Shown: piece by piece, positions 56,586 through 64,000 of the stretch
Layout of the letters: the number at the start of each line of letters is the position of its first letter
Position numbering within the stretch: position 1 is the stretch's first letter
Assembly: GCF_005887615.1 (NCBI RefSeq)
Contig: NZ_VANS01000001.1
Span: 111,415 to 175,414 of the forward strand
Direction of reading: 5' to 3'
DNA: 64,000 nt
Source: Sulfitobacter sabulilitoris
Lineage (GTDB): Bacteria > Pseudomonadota > Alphaproteobacteria > Rhodobacterales > Rhodobacteraceae
The notes under the pieces: model-generated
Database searches by the model: none
The model's input: only the letters and a program-made list of their open reading frames with translations
Told to the model about the DNA's origin: nothing
Position numbers and translations under genes: made by a program

Positions 56586-57528
56586 GCGTTTCCCGCTCCA
56601 GCAGGGATTTGGCCATCATCATGTGGATGCCCTTGCAGCCGTTGACGGTCTGCGTCACCCGCAGGTCGCCTGCAAGACTGCACAGCATATAGGCGTCTTC
56701 CCGGCTTAGCCCGGTGCGCGCGACGATCAGCGCGATCATGTCGCGCAGCGCCATCTCGACGCAGCGATCCAGATCGGGGTCCATGCCCATCGTGATCACA
56801 TGCGCGGGCGTTTCCGCCTGCGGATAGTCAAGCGCGAGATCGCGGCGCAGGCTGAGACGGAAGCGCCCGCGCAGCGCCGTTTCGATCGCGGTCACGCAGA
56901 CCTCGCCGTCGCCCTGCGCGCCATGCCCGTCGCCGCATGAAAACAGCGCCCCCGCCACATGCACCGGAAGATACAGCGTGCTGCCCGCCACCAGTTCCTT
57001 GTTGTCGATGTTGCCGCCGTGGCTGCGCGGTTCGATGGTGGAGATGCGGCCCCAGCCGGGCGGCGGGGCCACGCCCATCACCCCGAAGAACGGCGCCAGC
57101 GGCAGTTCAAGCCCCCAGGGCATCGTCGCCACACCGCGCGCGGCATCCAACGGCAGGATCACGCGGCGGCGGGTGTCGAAATCATAGGGCAGGGTGCCCG
57201 CCAGCGGGCGGATCATGTTATAGCCCCAGTCCTGCTTCAGCGCGATGTCGAGAATATCGATCTGCAGCACGTCGCCCGGCTCCGCTCCCTCGACGGCGAC
57301 GGGACCGGTCAGAATATGCCCAGGCATCGCCGGCACCCCCGCGGCGTGGATCTCAAGCAGTTCGGGCGGGATGTGAAATCCGTCGCCGGGCATCATGTCG
57401 GGGCCGCCCGACACGGTTTCGATCACGATCTCGTCGCCGGACCGCACCGTGCGCACGGGAGACATGGACGCATCGAAATATCCCCAATGGCAGGTCTCGG
57501 GCGAGGCAAGAAGCGGTGTGTCGGACAT
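56575..57528 (-). CDS. acetamidase/formamidase family protein
   Basis: 317 residues of the FmdA_AmdA family. Signatures include ETVSGGPDMMPGDGFHIPP, AVEGAEPGDVLQIDIL and the glycine-rich CGDGHGAQGDGEVCVTAIE block that holds the likely catalytic residues. It hydrolyses short amides to ammonia and the acid. Cytoplasmic. It is downstream of a GntR-family regulator in the same direction, 36 bases apart, so they are probably co-transcribed. Confidence 0.93.
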   Translation of the reverse strand: MSDTPLLASPETCHWGYFDASMSPVRTVRSGDEIVIETVSGGPDMMPGDGFHIPPELLEIHAAGVPAMPGHILTGPVAVEGAEPGDVLQIDILDIALKQDWGYNMIRPLAGTLPYDFDTRRRVILPLDAARGVATMPWGLELPLAPFFGVMGVAPPPGWGRISTIEPRSHGGNIDNKELVAGSTLYLPVHVAGALFSCGDGHGAQGDGEVCVTAIETALRGRFRLSLRRDLALDYPQAETPAHVITMGMDPDLDRCVEMALRDMIALIVARTGLSREDAYMLCSLAGDLRVTQTVNGCKGIHMMMAKSLLERETPSA

Positions 57529-57564
57529 TCGGGCGATCTCTTTCTGTCAGGCGTGGGCGGGGGA

Positions 57565-58275
57565 TCAGCCGTCAGACAACGGATGATCGGCAAGTTCGGC
57601 GCGCAGGGCCGAAAACCGGGTGGTGAGGTGATCGCGCATGGCGCTGCGCGCGGCATCCGCGCTGCGCGCTTCGATGGCGTCGATCAGCGTGGCGTGTTCG
57701 TTGGCCGATACCTCGCGCGACGCGCGCGACCGGGCGCGGGCGCGCATCGCGACCCACTCGGGGTTGGCGCGGATTTCGTCCAGCAGCGCAAAGGCGGTCA
57801 TCAGCGGCTTGTTGCGCGCGCAGCGGGCGATCATGCGGTGCAGGGCGCCGTCCCAGATCTCGATGCTTTGCGGGTCGGCGGCCTGTTCCAGCCGGTCCGC
57901 GATGACTCGCATCCGCGCCACTTCCTCGGGCAGGCTGCGCTGCGCACAGAGCGCGGCCAGCTCGGGTTCGATGCACAGGCGCGCTTCCATCACCTGCAGG
58001 GCGTTGGTTTCTCCGGTGATCTGGGCGGCCAGCGCACCGGTGGGGTCGCTCGGCTGCCCCGCAAAGGTGCCCTTGCCCTGCCGCCGCCAGACCAGGCCCT
58101 CGGCCTCGAGCTGGTCGAGCGCGCGGCGCACGAACCGGCGGCCGACGTGGAACCGTTCGGATAATTCACGTTCGGTCGGCAGTCGTCCGTCGGGGCCCAG
58201 TTCGGCGCCGCCAAGCAGCGACAGGACCTGTTCACGCACACGGGCCGTGGGGTCGGCTGGTTCAATGATCGACAA
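57565..58275 (-). CDS. GntR/FadR-family transcriptional regulator
   Basis: 236 residues. An N-terminal GntR winged helix (about 12-73; GRLPTERELSERFHVGRRFVRRALDQLEAEGLVWRR) is followed by an FCD ligand-binding domain (about 90-225). The FCD metal/ligand positions include the MEARLCIEPELAALCA helix and two late His (HRMIARC, EHATLIDAI). It likely regulates the surrounding amide/peptide genes. The ligand is unknown. Confidence 0.92.
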   Translation of the reverse strand: MSIIEPADPTARVREQVLSLLGGAELGPDGRLPTERELSERFHVGRRFVRRALDQLEAEGLVWRRQGKGTFAGQPSDPTGALAAQITGETNALQVMEARLCIEPELAALCAQRSLPEEVARMRVIADRLEQAADPQSIEIWDGALHRMIARCARNKPLMTAFALLDEIRANPEWVAMRARARSRASREVSANEHATLIDAIEARSADAARSAMRDHLTTRFSALRAELADHPLSDG

Positions 58276-58394
58276 AAGACAACTCCCTCGAATATGCGCT
58301 CAGCCTAACGCCCCTTTTCGTCGCGGACCACGGTCTTGCGTCCTGCGCGGGCGCACAGTGGCTTGGCGCAGGCGCGCCGTGGTCCGCGTCCTCG

Positions 58395-59159
58395 CTATTC
58401 CTCGTCGCCGGAGGCCGCATCCACGGCATGCGACGCGCTCGCGCGTCCTTCCGCGCGGCGCTGCGCCTCGGCCATCGCGATGTCGCGGTCGATCCCCTCG
58501 CGTGTGGGATAGCCCGAAAACCGCTCGGCCGTGGGCATGCCCTTGGCGAAATGCACATAGCGTTCGTTCGCGACCTCCCACAGGCGGGCGAGTTCCGCCA
58601 GCGGGTCGGCGTGATCGTCGGCGCGAAGATCCAGCCAGGCGTGCTCCTGCCCGGTGTGGATGATCAGCCCCGCGGCCTGCTTGCCGCGCTTGTCACCGCC
58701 CATCGCCTCTCCGGCCTGCATCGCGGTGATCAGCCGTTCGGGAAAGGGCAGGGACATATGTTCGGCATAGGCAAAGGCCGTGGCCTGCAAGACCTGCGGC
58801 CCGGCCAGCATGTTGCCCGCCACCGAATGATCGCCAAAGGTCATATGGCCCGCGTAATCGACGCAATCGGCGCCGGTGTGGGCGGCAAAGTTGCCAGCGG
58901 CGTCCATCATGTGACACTGGCGGATGGCGTGACCCTCGTCGCGGGCGGCCAGATCGGCGATCACGTCCCTGGCGGCCTCGCCCGCCTCAAGCCGGGCGCG
59001 CCCTTCGGTGCCCCAGATCGGGTTGCAGAAGGCCTGGCTTGCGACCGCGCTTTTGGCCCCCACAAAGGGCACCACGGCGCCGCAGGCGAAAAAGCGGCTG
59101 GCCACGATCAGGCCGATGGCCCCGGTCTTGTCGTCGCGGGCGATCAGGGAATATGTCAT
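58395..59159 (-). CDS. DUF1028 protein (putative Ntn-hydrolase fold)
   Basis: 254 residues of the DUF1028 family: MTYSLIARDDKTGAIGLIV and GAVVPFVGAKSAVASQAFCNP, then AHTGADCVDYAGHMTFGDHSVAGNML. The start MTYS at 59159 follows the ggt stop by one base; a start six codons earlier is possible. It is co-transcribed with gamma-glutamyltransferase and the peptide transporter. DUF1028 proteins are widely linked to peptide use, function unproven. Confidence 0.9.
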   Translation of the reverse strand: MTYSLIARDDKTGAIGLIVASRFFACGAVVPFVGAKSAVASQAFCNPIWGTEGRARLEAGEAARDVIADLAARDEGHAIRQCHMMDAAGNFAAHTGADCVDYAGHMTFGDHSVAGNMLAGPQVLQATAFAYAEHMSLPFPERLITAMQAGEAMGGDKRGKQAAGLIIHTGQEHAWLDLRADDHADPLAELARLWEVANERYVHFAKGMPTAERFSGYPTREGIDRDIAMAEAQRRAEGRASASHAVDAASGDEE

Positions 59160-59160
59160 C

Positions 59161-60951
59161 TCAGCGCCCCACCGCATAGGCCTGCATCAGGCGCGGGGTG
59201 GCCGCCGCCTGCAAAGCGCCGTCGGGGTGGCGCATGGCGGCGGTCAGCCGGCCCACGGTCCATTGATCCGCCACGGTCACGATATGGCCGCGATCCCGCA
59301 GATCCCGCACCACCTCCTCGCCAAAGCCCGCCTCCAGCATCATCTCGCCGGTCTTGACCTCGCGCGGATAGAACGACCCCTGAAAGTGCATCGAATGAAA
59401 AAGCGGCGCATCCATGCCCTGTTGCAGGTCCAGTCCGTGATGCACGAAGCGCAGGAACCAGATCAGGTTCCACTGGTCCTGCTGATCGCCGCCGGGCGTG
59501 CCAAAGACAAGCTGCGCGCCGTCCTTTTCCGCATAGCTGGGCGTCAGCGTGGTGCGCGGGCGACGGCCCGGCGCCAGCGAGGTGGGCAGCCCGTCTTCGA
59601 GCCAGAACATCTGCGCCCGCGAATTGAGCGGAAAGCCGAGGCCGGGGATCACCGGGTTGCTTTGCAGCCAGCCGCCCGACGGCGTCGCCGCCACCATGTT
59701 GCCCCAGCGGTCGATCACGTCCAGATGCACGGTATCGCCGCGCTTTTCCGTCAGATGCGCCATCGTGGGTTCCTGCGGGGCGGCGTTGCGCGCCCCGAAA
59801 TCGCGCGCCGCGCGCGCGACATAGGCGTCGGCCAGATGCTCGAAGCCAGGCACCCGGCCCGGTCGCTGCTCCTGCGACGCGGCGGCGCCGATCAGGGCGA
59901 ACCGCTCGGTGCCGTAGGCGTCGCTCAGCAAATGATCCATCGGGATTTCGCTGTGGGCGGGATCGCCGTAATAGGCCTCGCGGTCGGCATAGGCCAGTTT
60001 CATCGCCTCGATCACCACGTGCACAAAGTCGGCGCCCAGCGGGTCCATCGCGGCCAGATCGGCGTTTTTCAGGATCGACAGCGCCTGCAGCATCACCGGC
60101 CCCTGGCTCCAGGCGTGGGTCTTGTGGACCGTCCAGCCGTGATATTCCAACGTCAGCGTCGGCTCGTAGGTCGCACTCCAGCCCGCCATGTCGTCGCGGC
60201 TCAGCACGCCGCTGTGCTTTTCCTCGGACACGTCCATCACATGCGCGTCCGCAAGGTAGTTGGCAATCGCATCGGCGACAAAGCCTTCGCGCCATTCGGC
60301 GCGGGCGGCGTCGATCTGGGCCACGCGATCGTCGCTTGCGGCTTCGCCCGTCAGCACCAGCCGTTCGTAGGTATCGGCCAGATCGGGGTTCTTGAAATTC
60401 GAGTGGGGCGCGGGGGCCGCGCCACCGGGCGTCCAGACGGCGGCGGAACTGGGCCATTCGCGCGCGAAGTAATCGGCCAGACCCGCGATCGTGTTGGCCA
60501 CGCGCGGCAGGATCGGATGACCGTCGCGGGCATAGTCGATCGCGGGTTGCATCGCATCGCGCAGGCCGATGGTGCCATGATCGCGCAGCATCAGCATCCA
60601 GCCGTCAAAGGCGCCGGGAATCACCGTCGCCAACAGGCCCGACCCGGGGATCAGTTTCAGCCCCTGATCGGTGTAATGCGCGATCGTGGCACCGGCGGGG
60701 GCGGGCCCTTGCGCACACAGCACCTCGGTCTTGCCGGTGGTCACGGAATGAAAGATCGCGGGCATGTCGCCCGCCGGGCCGTTCAGATGCGGTTCGACGA
60801 CTTGCAGCGTCAGGGCGGTGGCGACCGCGGCGTCAAAGGCGTTGCCACCCTTTTCCAGCACGCCGAAGCCCACGGCGGAGGCGATCCAATGGGTCGAGGT
60901 GGCGACCCCGAAGGAGCCGCGGATTTCGGGGCGGGTGGTGAAGTCGGACAT
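59161..60951 (-). CDS. gamma-glutamyltransferase family protein
   Basis: 596 residues of the GGT Ntn-hydrolase family. The autoprocessing Thr is T407 (GDTVHLDVIDRWGNMVA). The C-terminal subunit has LAPGRRPRTTLTPS and the FGTPGGDQQDQ glycine block. There is no convincing signal peptide, so a cytoplasmic enzyme is likely. The family hydrolyses gamma-glutamyl amides or glutathione-like compounds; position between a peptide transporter and DUF1028 suggests processing of imported compounds. Confidence 0.92.
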   Translation of the reverse strand: MSDFTTRPEIRGSFGVATSTHWIASAVGFGVLEKGGNAFDAAVATALTLQVVEPHLNGPAGDMPAIFHSVTTGKTEVLCAQGPAPAGATIAHYTDQGLKLIPGSGLLATVIPGAFDGWMLMLRDHGTIGLRDAMQPAIDYARDGHPILPRVANTIAGLADYFAREWPSSAAVWTPGGAAPAPHSNFKNPDLADTYERLVLTGEAASDDRVAQIDAARAEWREGFVADAIANYLADAHVMDVSEEKHSGVLSRDDMAGWSATYEPTLTLEYHGWTVHKTHAWSQGPVMLQALSILKNADLAAMDPLGADFVHVVIEAMKLAYADREAYYGDPAHSEIPMDHLLSDAYGTERFALIGAAASQEQRPGRVPGFEHLADAYVARAARDFGARNAAPQEPTMAHLTEKRGDTVHLDVIDRWGNMVAATPSGGWLQSNPVIPGLGFPLNSRAQMFWLEDGLPTSLAPGRRPRTTLTPSYAEKDGAQLVFGTPGGDQQDQWNLIWFLRFVHHGLDLQQGMDAPLFHSMHFQGSFYPREVKTGEMMLEAGFGEEVVRDLRDRGHIVTVADQWTVGRLTAAMRHPDGALQAAATPRLMQAYAVGR

Positions 60952-60969
60952 TGATGTCTCCGTTGTTAT

Positions 60970-61836
60970 TCAGTGTTCGCGCGGGTCCAGCGCATCGCGC
61001 AGTCCGTCGCCCAGAAGGTTGAAGCCCAGCACGACCAGAAAGATCGAGATCCCGGGCCACATGGCCATCCAGGGGGCTTGGTTGAGAAAGTTCTTCGCGG
61101 TGTTGAGCATCGATCCCCAACTTGGCGCGGGGGGTTGTTGGCCCAGGCCCAGGAACGACAGCGACGCCTCGGCGATGATGGCGGTGGCGATGGTCAGCGT
61201 GGCCTGCACCAGGATGGGCGGCAGCACGTTGGGAAAGATGTAGCGCGACAGGATCCGGTGCGTCGGCAGGCCGATGGCGCGGGCGCTGTCGACGTAATCC
61301 TCGGATTTGATGTTGATGACCTGGCCGCGCGTCAGCCGCACGAAAAGCGGCGTGGCCGAGATGCCGATGGCGATCATCGCGTTGGTCAGCGACGGCCCCA
61401 GGAACGCCGCCAGCGCAATGGCGAGGATCAGGAAGGGCGCGGCAAGCAGCGCTTCGGTGCAGCGCGAGATCACGGCATCCGTCCAGCCGCCGAAATAGCC
61501 CGCGACGATGCCCAGCGGCACGCCCGCCAGCACCGCGATGCCCACTGACACGACACCGGCCAGCAGCGAGGCCTGCGCCCCCCAGATCATCCGCGACAGC
61601 ACATCGCGGCCGATCTCGTCGGTGCCGAAGGGATGCGCGAAGCTGGGCGCCTTGCGCACGGCCCCCCAATCGGTCGCCGCCGGATCAGGAATGGGCAGGA
61701 TCGGCGCCAGCAGGGCGATGGCGATGAAGAACACCACCAGAACCCCGCCCAGCATGGCGCTGCGGTGGGTGCGGAATTTCTTCCATACGCGGTTTTCGGG
61801 GGCTTTCGCGGTTATGGGATCGGCGGTGGCGGTCAT
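60970..61836 (-). CDS. peptide ABC transporter permease (DppC type)
   Basis: 288 residues, six helices, DppC/OppC family: an N-terminal HRSAMLGGVLVVFFIAIALLAPIL segment (about 25-48), HPFGTDEIGRDVLSRMIWGAQASL, and the EAA-like loop KSEDYVDSARAIGLPTHRILSRYIFPN. It overlaps in order with the DppB-type permease (one base between) and precedes ggt. ATP-binding genes are not in the window and may lie beyond the left of this operon or elsewhere. Confidence 0.94.
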   Translation of the reverse strand: MTATADPITAKAPENRVWKKFRTHRSAMLGGVLVVFFIAIALLAPILPIPDPAATDWGAVRKAPSFAHPFGTDEIGRDVLSRMIWGAQASLLAGVVSVGIAVLAGVPLGIVAGYFGGWTDAVISRCTEALLAAPFLILAIALAAFLGPSLTNAMIAIGISATPLFVRLTRGQVINIKSEDYVDSARAIGLPTHRILSRYIFPNVLPPILVQATLTIATAIIAEASLSFLGLGQQPPAPSWGSMLNTAKNFLNQAPWMAMWPGISIFLVVLGFNLLGDGLRDALDPREH

Positions 61837-61837
61837 G

Positions 61838-62782
61838 TTATTGCCCTCTCAGGCGCGGGTTCAGCAGGACGTAGAGCACATCCGCGATCAGGTTCATGAA
61901 GATGAAGCCGATGGCGGTGATCAGCACGATCCCCTGCACGACGGCGTAGTCGCGGTTGAACACGGCATCGACGACCAGCTTGCCGAAGCCGGGGATGGTA
62001 AAGATCTGTTCGGTCAGCACCGCACCGGCGACCAGTTCGCCGAACAGCAGCGCCGTCAGGGTCACGATCGGCGTCAGCGCATTGCGAAACGCGTGTTTGA
62101 GCACGACGCGCCGTTCGGTCAGGCCCTTGGCGCGCGCGGTTCGCACGTAGTCCGATTTCAGTACGCCCAGCATTGCCGATCGCGTGTGGCGCATCAGGGT
62201 GGCGGCCAGCGCCGTGCCCAGCACGAAGGCCGGCATCAGCATGGTGGTAATGGATTTGCCGAAGTCTTCGGACAGCGGCACATAGCCCGAGGCGGGCAGC
62301 AACTGCCATTTCACCGACACCAGCAGGATCAGCATGATCCCCAGCCAGAAGTTCGGGATCGACAGGCCCGACAGCGCCACGACATTGGCGACGTAATCGG
62401 TCACGGTGCCCTTCTTGACGGCCGACAGGATGCCCGCGGGAATGCCGATCACCAGCGCGAAGATCATCGACATCACGGCCAGTTGGATCGTGACGGGCAG
62501 CTTTTGCCCGATCAGCTCAAGCACCGGCTGATTGGTGCGCAGGGAAATGCCGAGATCGCCCCGCATCGCATTGGTGATCCAGGTGAAATACTGCACCGGG
62601 ATGGGATCGTTCAGGCGGTATTTCTCGCGCAGGAACTCCAGCACTTCGGGGTCGCGTTCCTCGCCCGCCATGGCCAGCACCGGATCGCCCGGCAACAGTT
62701 TTTGCAGCGCGAAGACAAAGACCGAGATCAGGATGATTGTCGGCACGGCGATCAGCAATCGGCGCAGGATGAAGGATAACAT
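61838..62782 (-). CDS. peptide ABC transporter permease (DppB type)
   Basis: 314 residues, six helices, DppB/OppB family: LRRLLIAVPTIILISVFVFALQKLLPGDP (about 6-34) and the coupling loop KSDYVRTARAKGLTERRVVLKHAFRNAL. It pairs with the next permease. It is 64 bases downstream of the binding-protein gene. Confidence 0.94.
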   Translation of the reverse strand: MLSFILRRLLIAVPTIILISVFVFALQKLLPGDPVLAMAGEERDPEVLEFLREKYRLNDPIPVQYFTWITNAMRGDLGISLRTNQPVLELIGQKLPVTIQLAVMSMIFALVIGIPAGILSAVKKGTVTDYVANVVALSGLSIPNFWLGIMLILLVSVKWQLLPASGYVPLSEDFGKSITTMLMPAFVLGTALAATLMRHTRSAMLGVLKSDYVRTARAKGLTERRVVLKHAFRNALTPIVTLTALLFGELVAGAVLTEQIFTIPGFGKLVVDAVFNRDYAVVQGIVLITAIGFIFMNLIADVLYVLLNPRLRGQ

Positions 62783-62846
62783 GGCTCAGGGCTTTCCGGA
62801 TGGGTCAGGGTGGCCGCGCCCCGGCCGGGGGCGCGACCGGTGGTCG

Positions 62847-64000
62847 TCACTGCTCGAGGGTGACGCCTTCGAGACGGATCATGCCGTCGGGGTAGGGGGT
62901 GAAGCCCGCGATATCCGCGTCCAGCGCCCAGATCCATGTCTGGTGGTAGAGGTACACGATGGGCATATCCACGGCGAGGATGTCGCGCGCGGCATCGTAT
63001 TTCGCCTTGCGCTCCGCCGTGTCGTTCGATGTCCGCGCGGCGTTCAGCAATTCGTCCACCTGCGGGTTGGAATACTTGCTGTCGTTGATGCCGCCATCGG
63101 TGGTCATGAACTGGTGGATGTTGCCATCGGGATCGACACGCCCCGACCAACCGATCTGGCTGGCCTGGTAATCACCGGCCGACTGATCCGCCAGCAGCGT
63201 CGCGAATTCCTTGGAGGTGATGGTGATGTTGATCCCCGCCTCGGCGGCCATCGCCTGCACGACCTGCATCAGTTGCAGCGGCACGGTGGTGTTGGGCACC
63301 TGAACCTCAAGGTCGATCCCGTCGGGAAAGCCCGCCTCGGCCAGCAAGGCCTTGGCCTTGTCCACGTCGCGCGCGGGCACGGGGTGGTCGGTGTCGTACC
63401 ACGGAGAGTTGGGCGGGAAGGGCTGGTTGCCGGGGGCGAATGCACCTTCGAACACGACCTGGTTGATCGCCTCGCGGTCGATGGCCAGGCTCAGCGCCTG
63501 GCGCAGACGGGCGTCGTTGCCCCAGGGGTTGTCGCCCTTTTCGCCGTTGGCGATGTTGATCGTGATGCCCTGGTAGCCAAGCGACACGGCGCTTTGAACG
63601 TCGATGCCGTCATCGGCGCGCGCCTGTGCGAGGTCGGTGGCGGCCAGGCGCTCGAGGATATGGATGTCGCCCGATTGCAGGTTCGCCAGACGCACCGTGG
63701 TGTCGGGAATGGGCAGGAAGGTCACGCTGTCGAAGTTGATCGCGTCGGCGTTCCAATAGTCGGCAAAGCGGTTCAGCACGATACGGTCCTGCGCCACGCG
63801 CTCGCCAAAGCTGAAGGGGCCGGAGCAGACGGGGTTGAGGCCGAAATCGGCGCCTGCGGCCGCGGCGGCGGTGGGCGAGACCATCATGCCCGCGCGGTCG
63901 GCAAGCTGCGCCAGCAGCGTGGCGTCGGGGCCCTTGAGGTTGAGCTTGATCTCGTAGTCGCCCAGCACCTCTGTGCCGGTGATCGAGCTCAGCTCGGACT
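62847..64000 (-). CDS. peptide ABC transporter substrate-binding protein, C-terminal part (cut by window edge)
   Basis: The reading frame stays open to the right edge (last residues seen SELSSITGTEVLGDYEIKL), so the true N-terminus and signal peptide are outside. Visible parts are typical of the SBP_bac_5 (DppA/OppA) family: VCSGPFSFGERVAQDRIVLNRFADYW and NGEKGDNPWGNDARLRQALSLAIDR. It delivers oligopeptides or related compounds to the two permeases downstream. Confidence 0.93.
   Translation of the reverse strand, partial: SELSSITGTEVLGDYEIKLNLKGPDATLLAQLADRAGMMVSPTAAAAAGADFGLNPVCSGPFSFGERVAQDRIVLNRFADYWNADAINFDSVTFLPIPDTTVRLANLQSGDIHILERLAATDLAQARADDGIDVQSAVSLGYQGITINIANGEKGDNPWGNDARLRQALSLAIDREAINQVVFEGAFAPGNQPFPPNSPWYDTDHPVPARDVDKAKALLAEAGFPDGIDLEVQVPNTTVPLQLMQVVQAMAAEAGINITITSKEFATLLADQSAGDYQASQIGWSGRVDPDGNIHQFMTTDGGINDSKYSNPQVDELLNAARTSNDTAERKAKYDAARDILAVDMPIVYLYHQTWIWALDADIAGFTPYPDGMIRLEGVTLEQ

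Overview
The window is a GC-rich (roughly 65%), densely coded stretch of chromosome-like DNA from an alphaproteobacterium. It is most likely a marine member of the Rhodobacterales (Roseobacter/Paracoccaceae type). The evidence is the glpSTPQUV-type glycerol ABC transporter, the rhizobial/rhodobacterial style of type VI secretion cluster, the short overlapping gene junctions and the codon bias. I assigned no taxon by similarity search. I saw no tRNA, rRNA, insertion sequence or CRISPR array.

Region 1 (1-2121, minus strand) is a small envelope-energisation operon: a secreted hypothetical protein, an ExbB/TolQ-like proton channel, two ExbD/TolR-like proteins, and the N-terminus of a probable TonB-like protein cut by the window edge. 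Region 2 (2440-28131) is a complete-looking type VI secretion system (T6SS): tssA, a strong terminator, tssB, tssC, hcp, tagJ, tssE, tssF, tssG, clpV, vgrG, an unknown ORF, a PAAR tip protein, tagH (FHA), tssK, tssL with an OmpA domain, tssM, tagF and a PP2C phosphatase. A convergent ompA-like/ppkA pair follows. Kinase, phosphatase, FHA protein and TagF form the known threonine-phosphorylation switch. No tssJ lipoprotein gene is visible. Next come a membrane-anchored M15-type peptidase, a Cys-rich protein and a small orphan protein (28335-30683).

Region 3 (30793-39520, minus strand) is a two-partner secretion operon: a TpsB transporter, a 1663-residue TpsA exoprotein with GLUG-like motifs and five exact 85-residue MBG-type repeats, and a signal-peptide-bearing caspase-like protease with Sel1 repeats immediately downstream.

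Region 4 (39720-56585) is a glycerol and compatible-solute region. It holds glpR, then divergently glpD-glpS-glpT-glpP-glpQ-glpU-glpV-glpK and an iron-type alcohol dehydrogenase. Convergent to these are a HAD phosphatase and a glycosyltransferase that reads as glucosylglycerol-phosphate synthase rather than trehalose-phosphate synthase. A galU gene and a GH13 alpha-glucosidase follow. Together they can import glycerol, phosphorylate it, and either oxidise it (GlpD) or glucosylate it into the osmolyte glucosylglycerol.

Region 5 (56575-64000, minus strand) is a peptide/amide-use locus: an oligopeptide ABC transporter (binding protein cut by the right edge, two permeases), gamma-glutamyltransferase, a DUF1028 protein, a GntR/FadR-family regulator and an acetamidase/formamidase.
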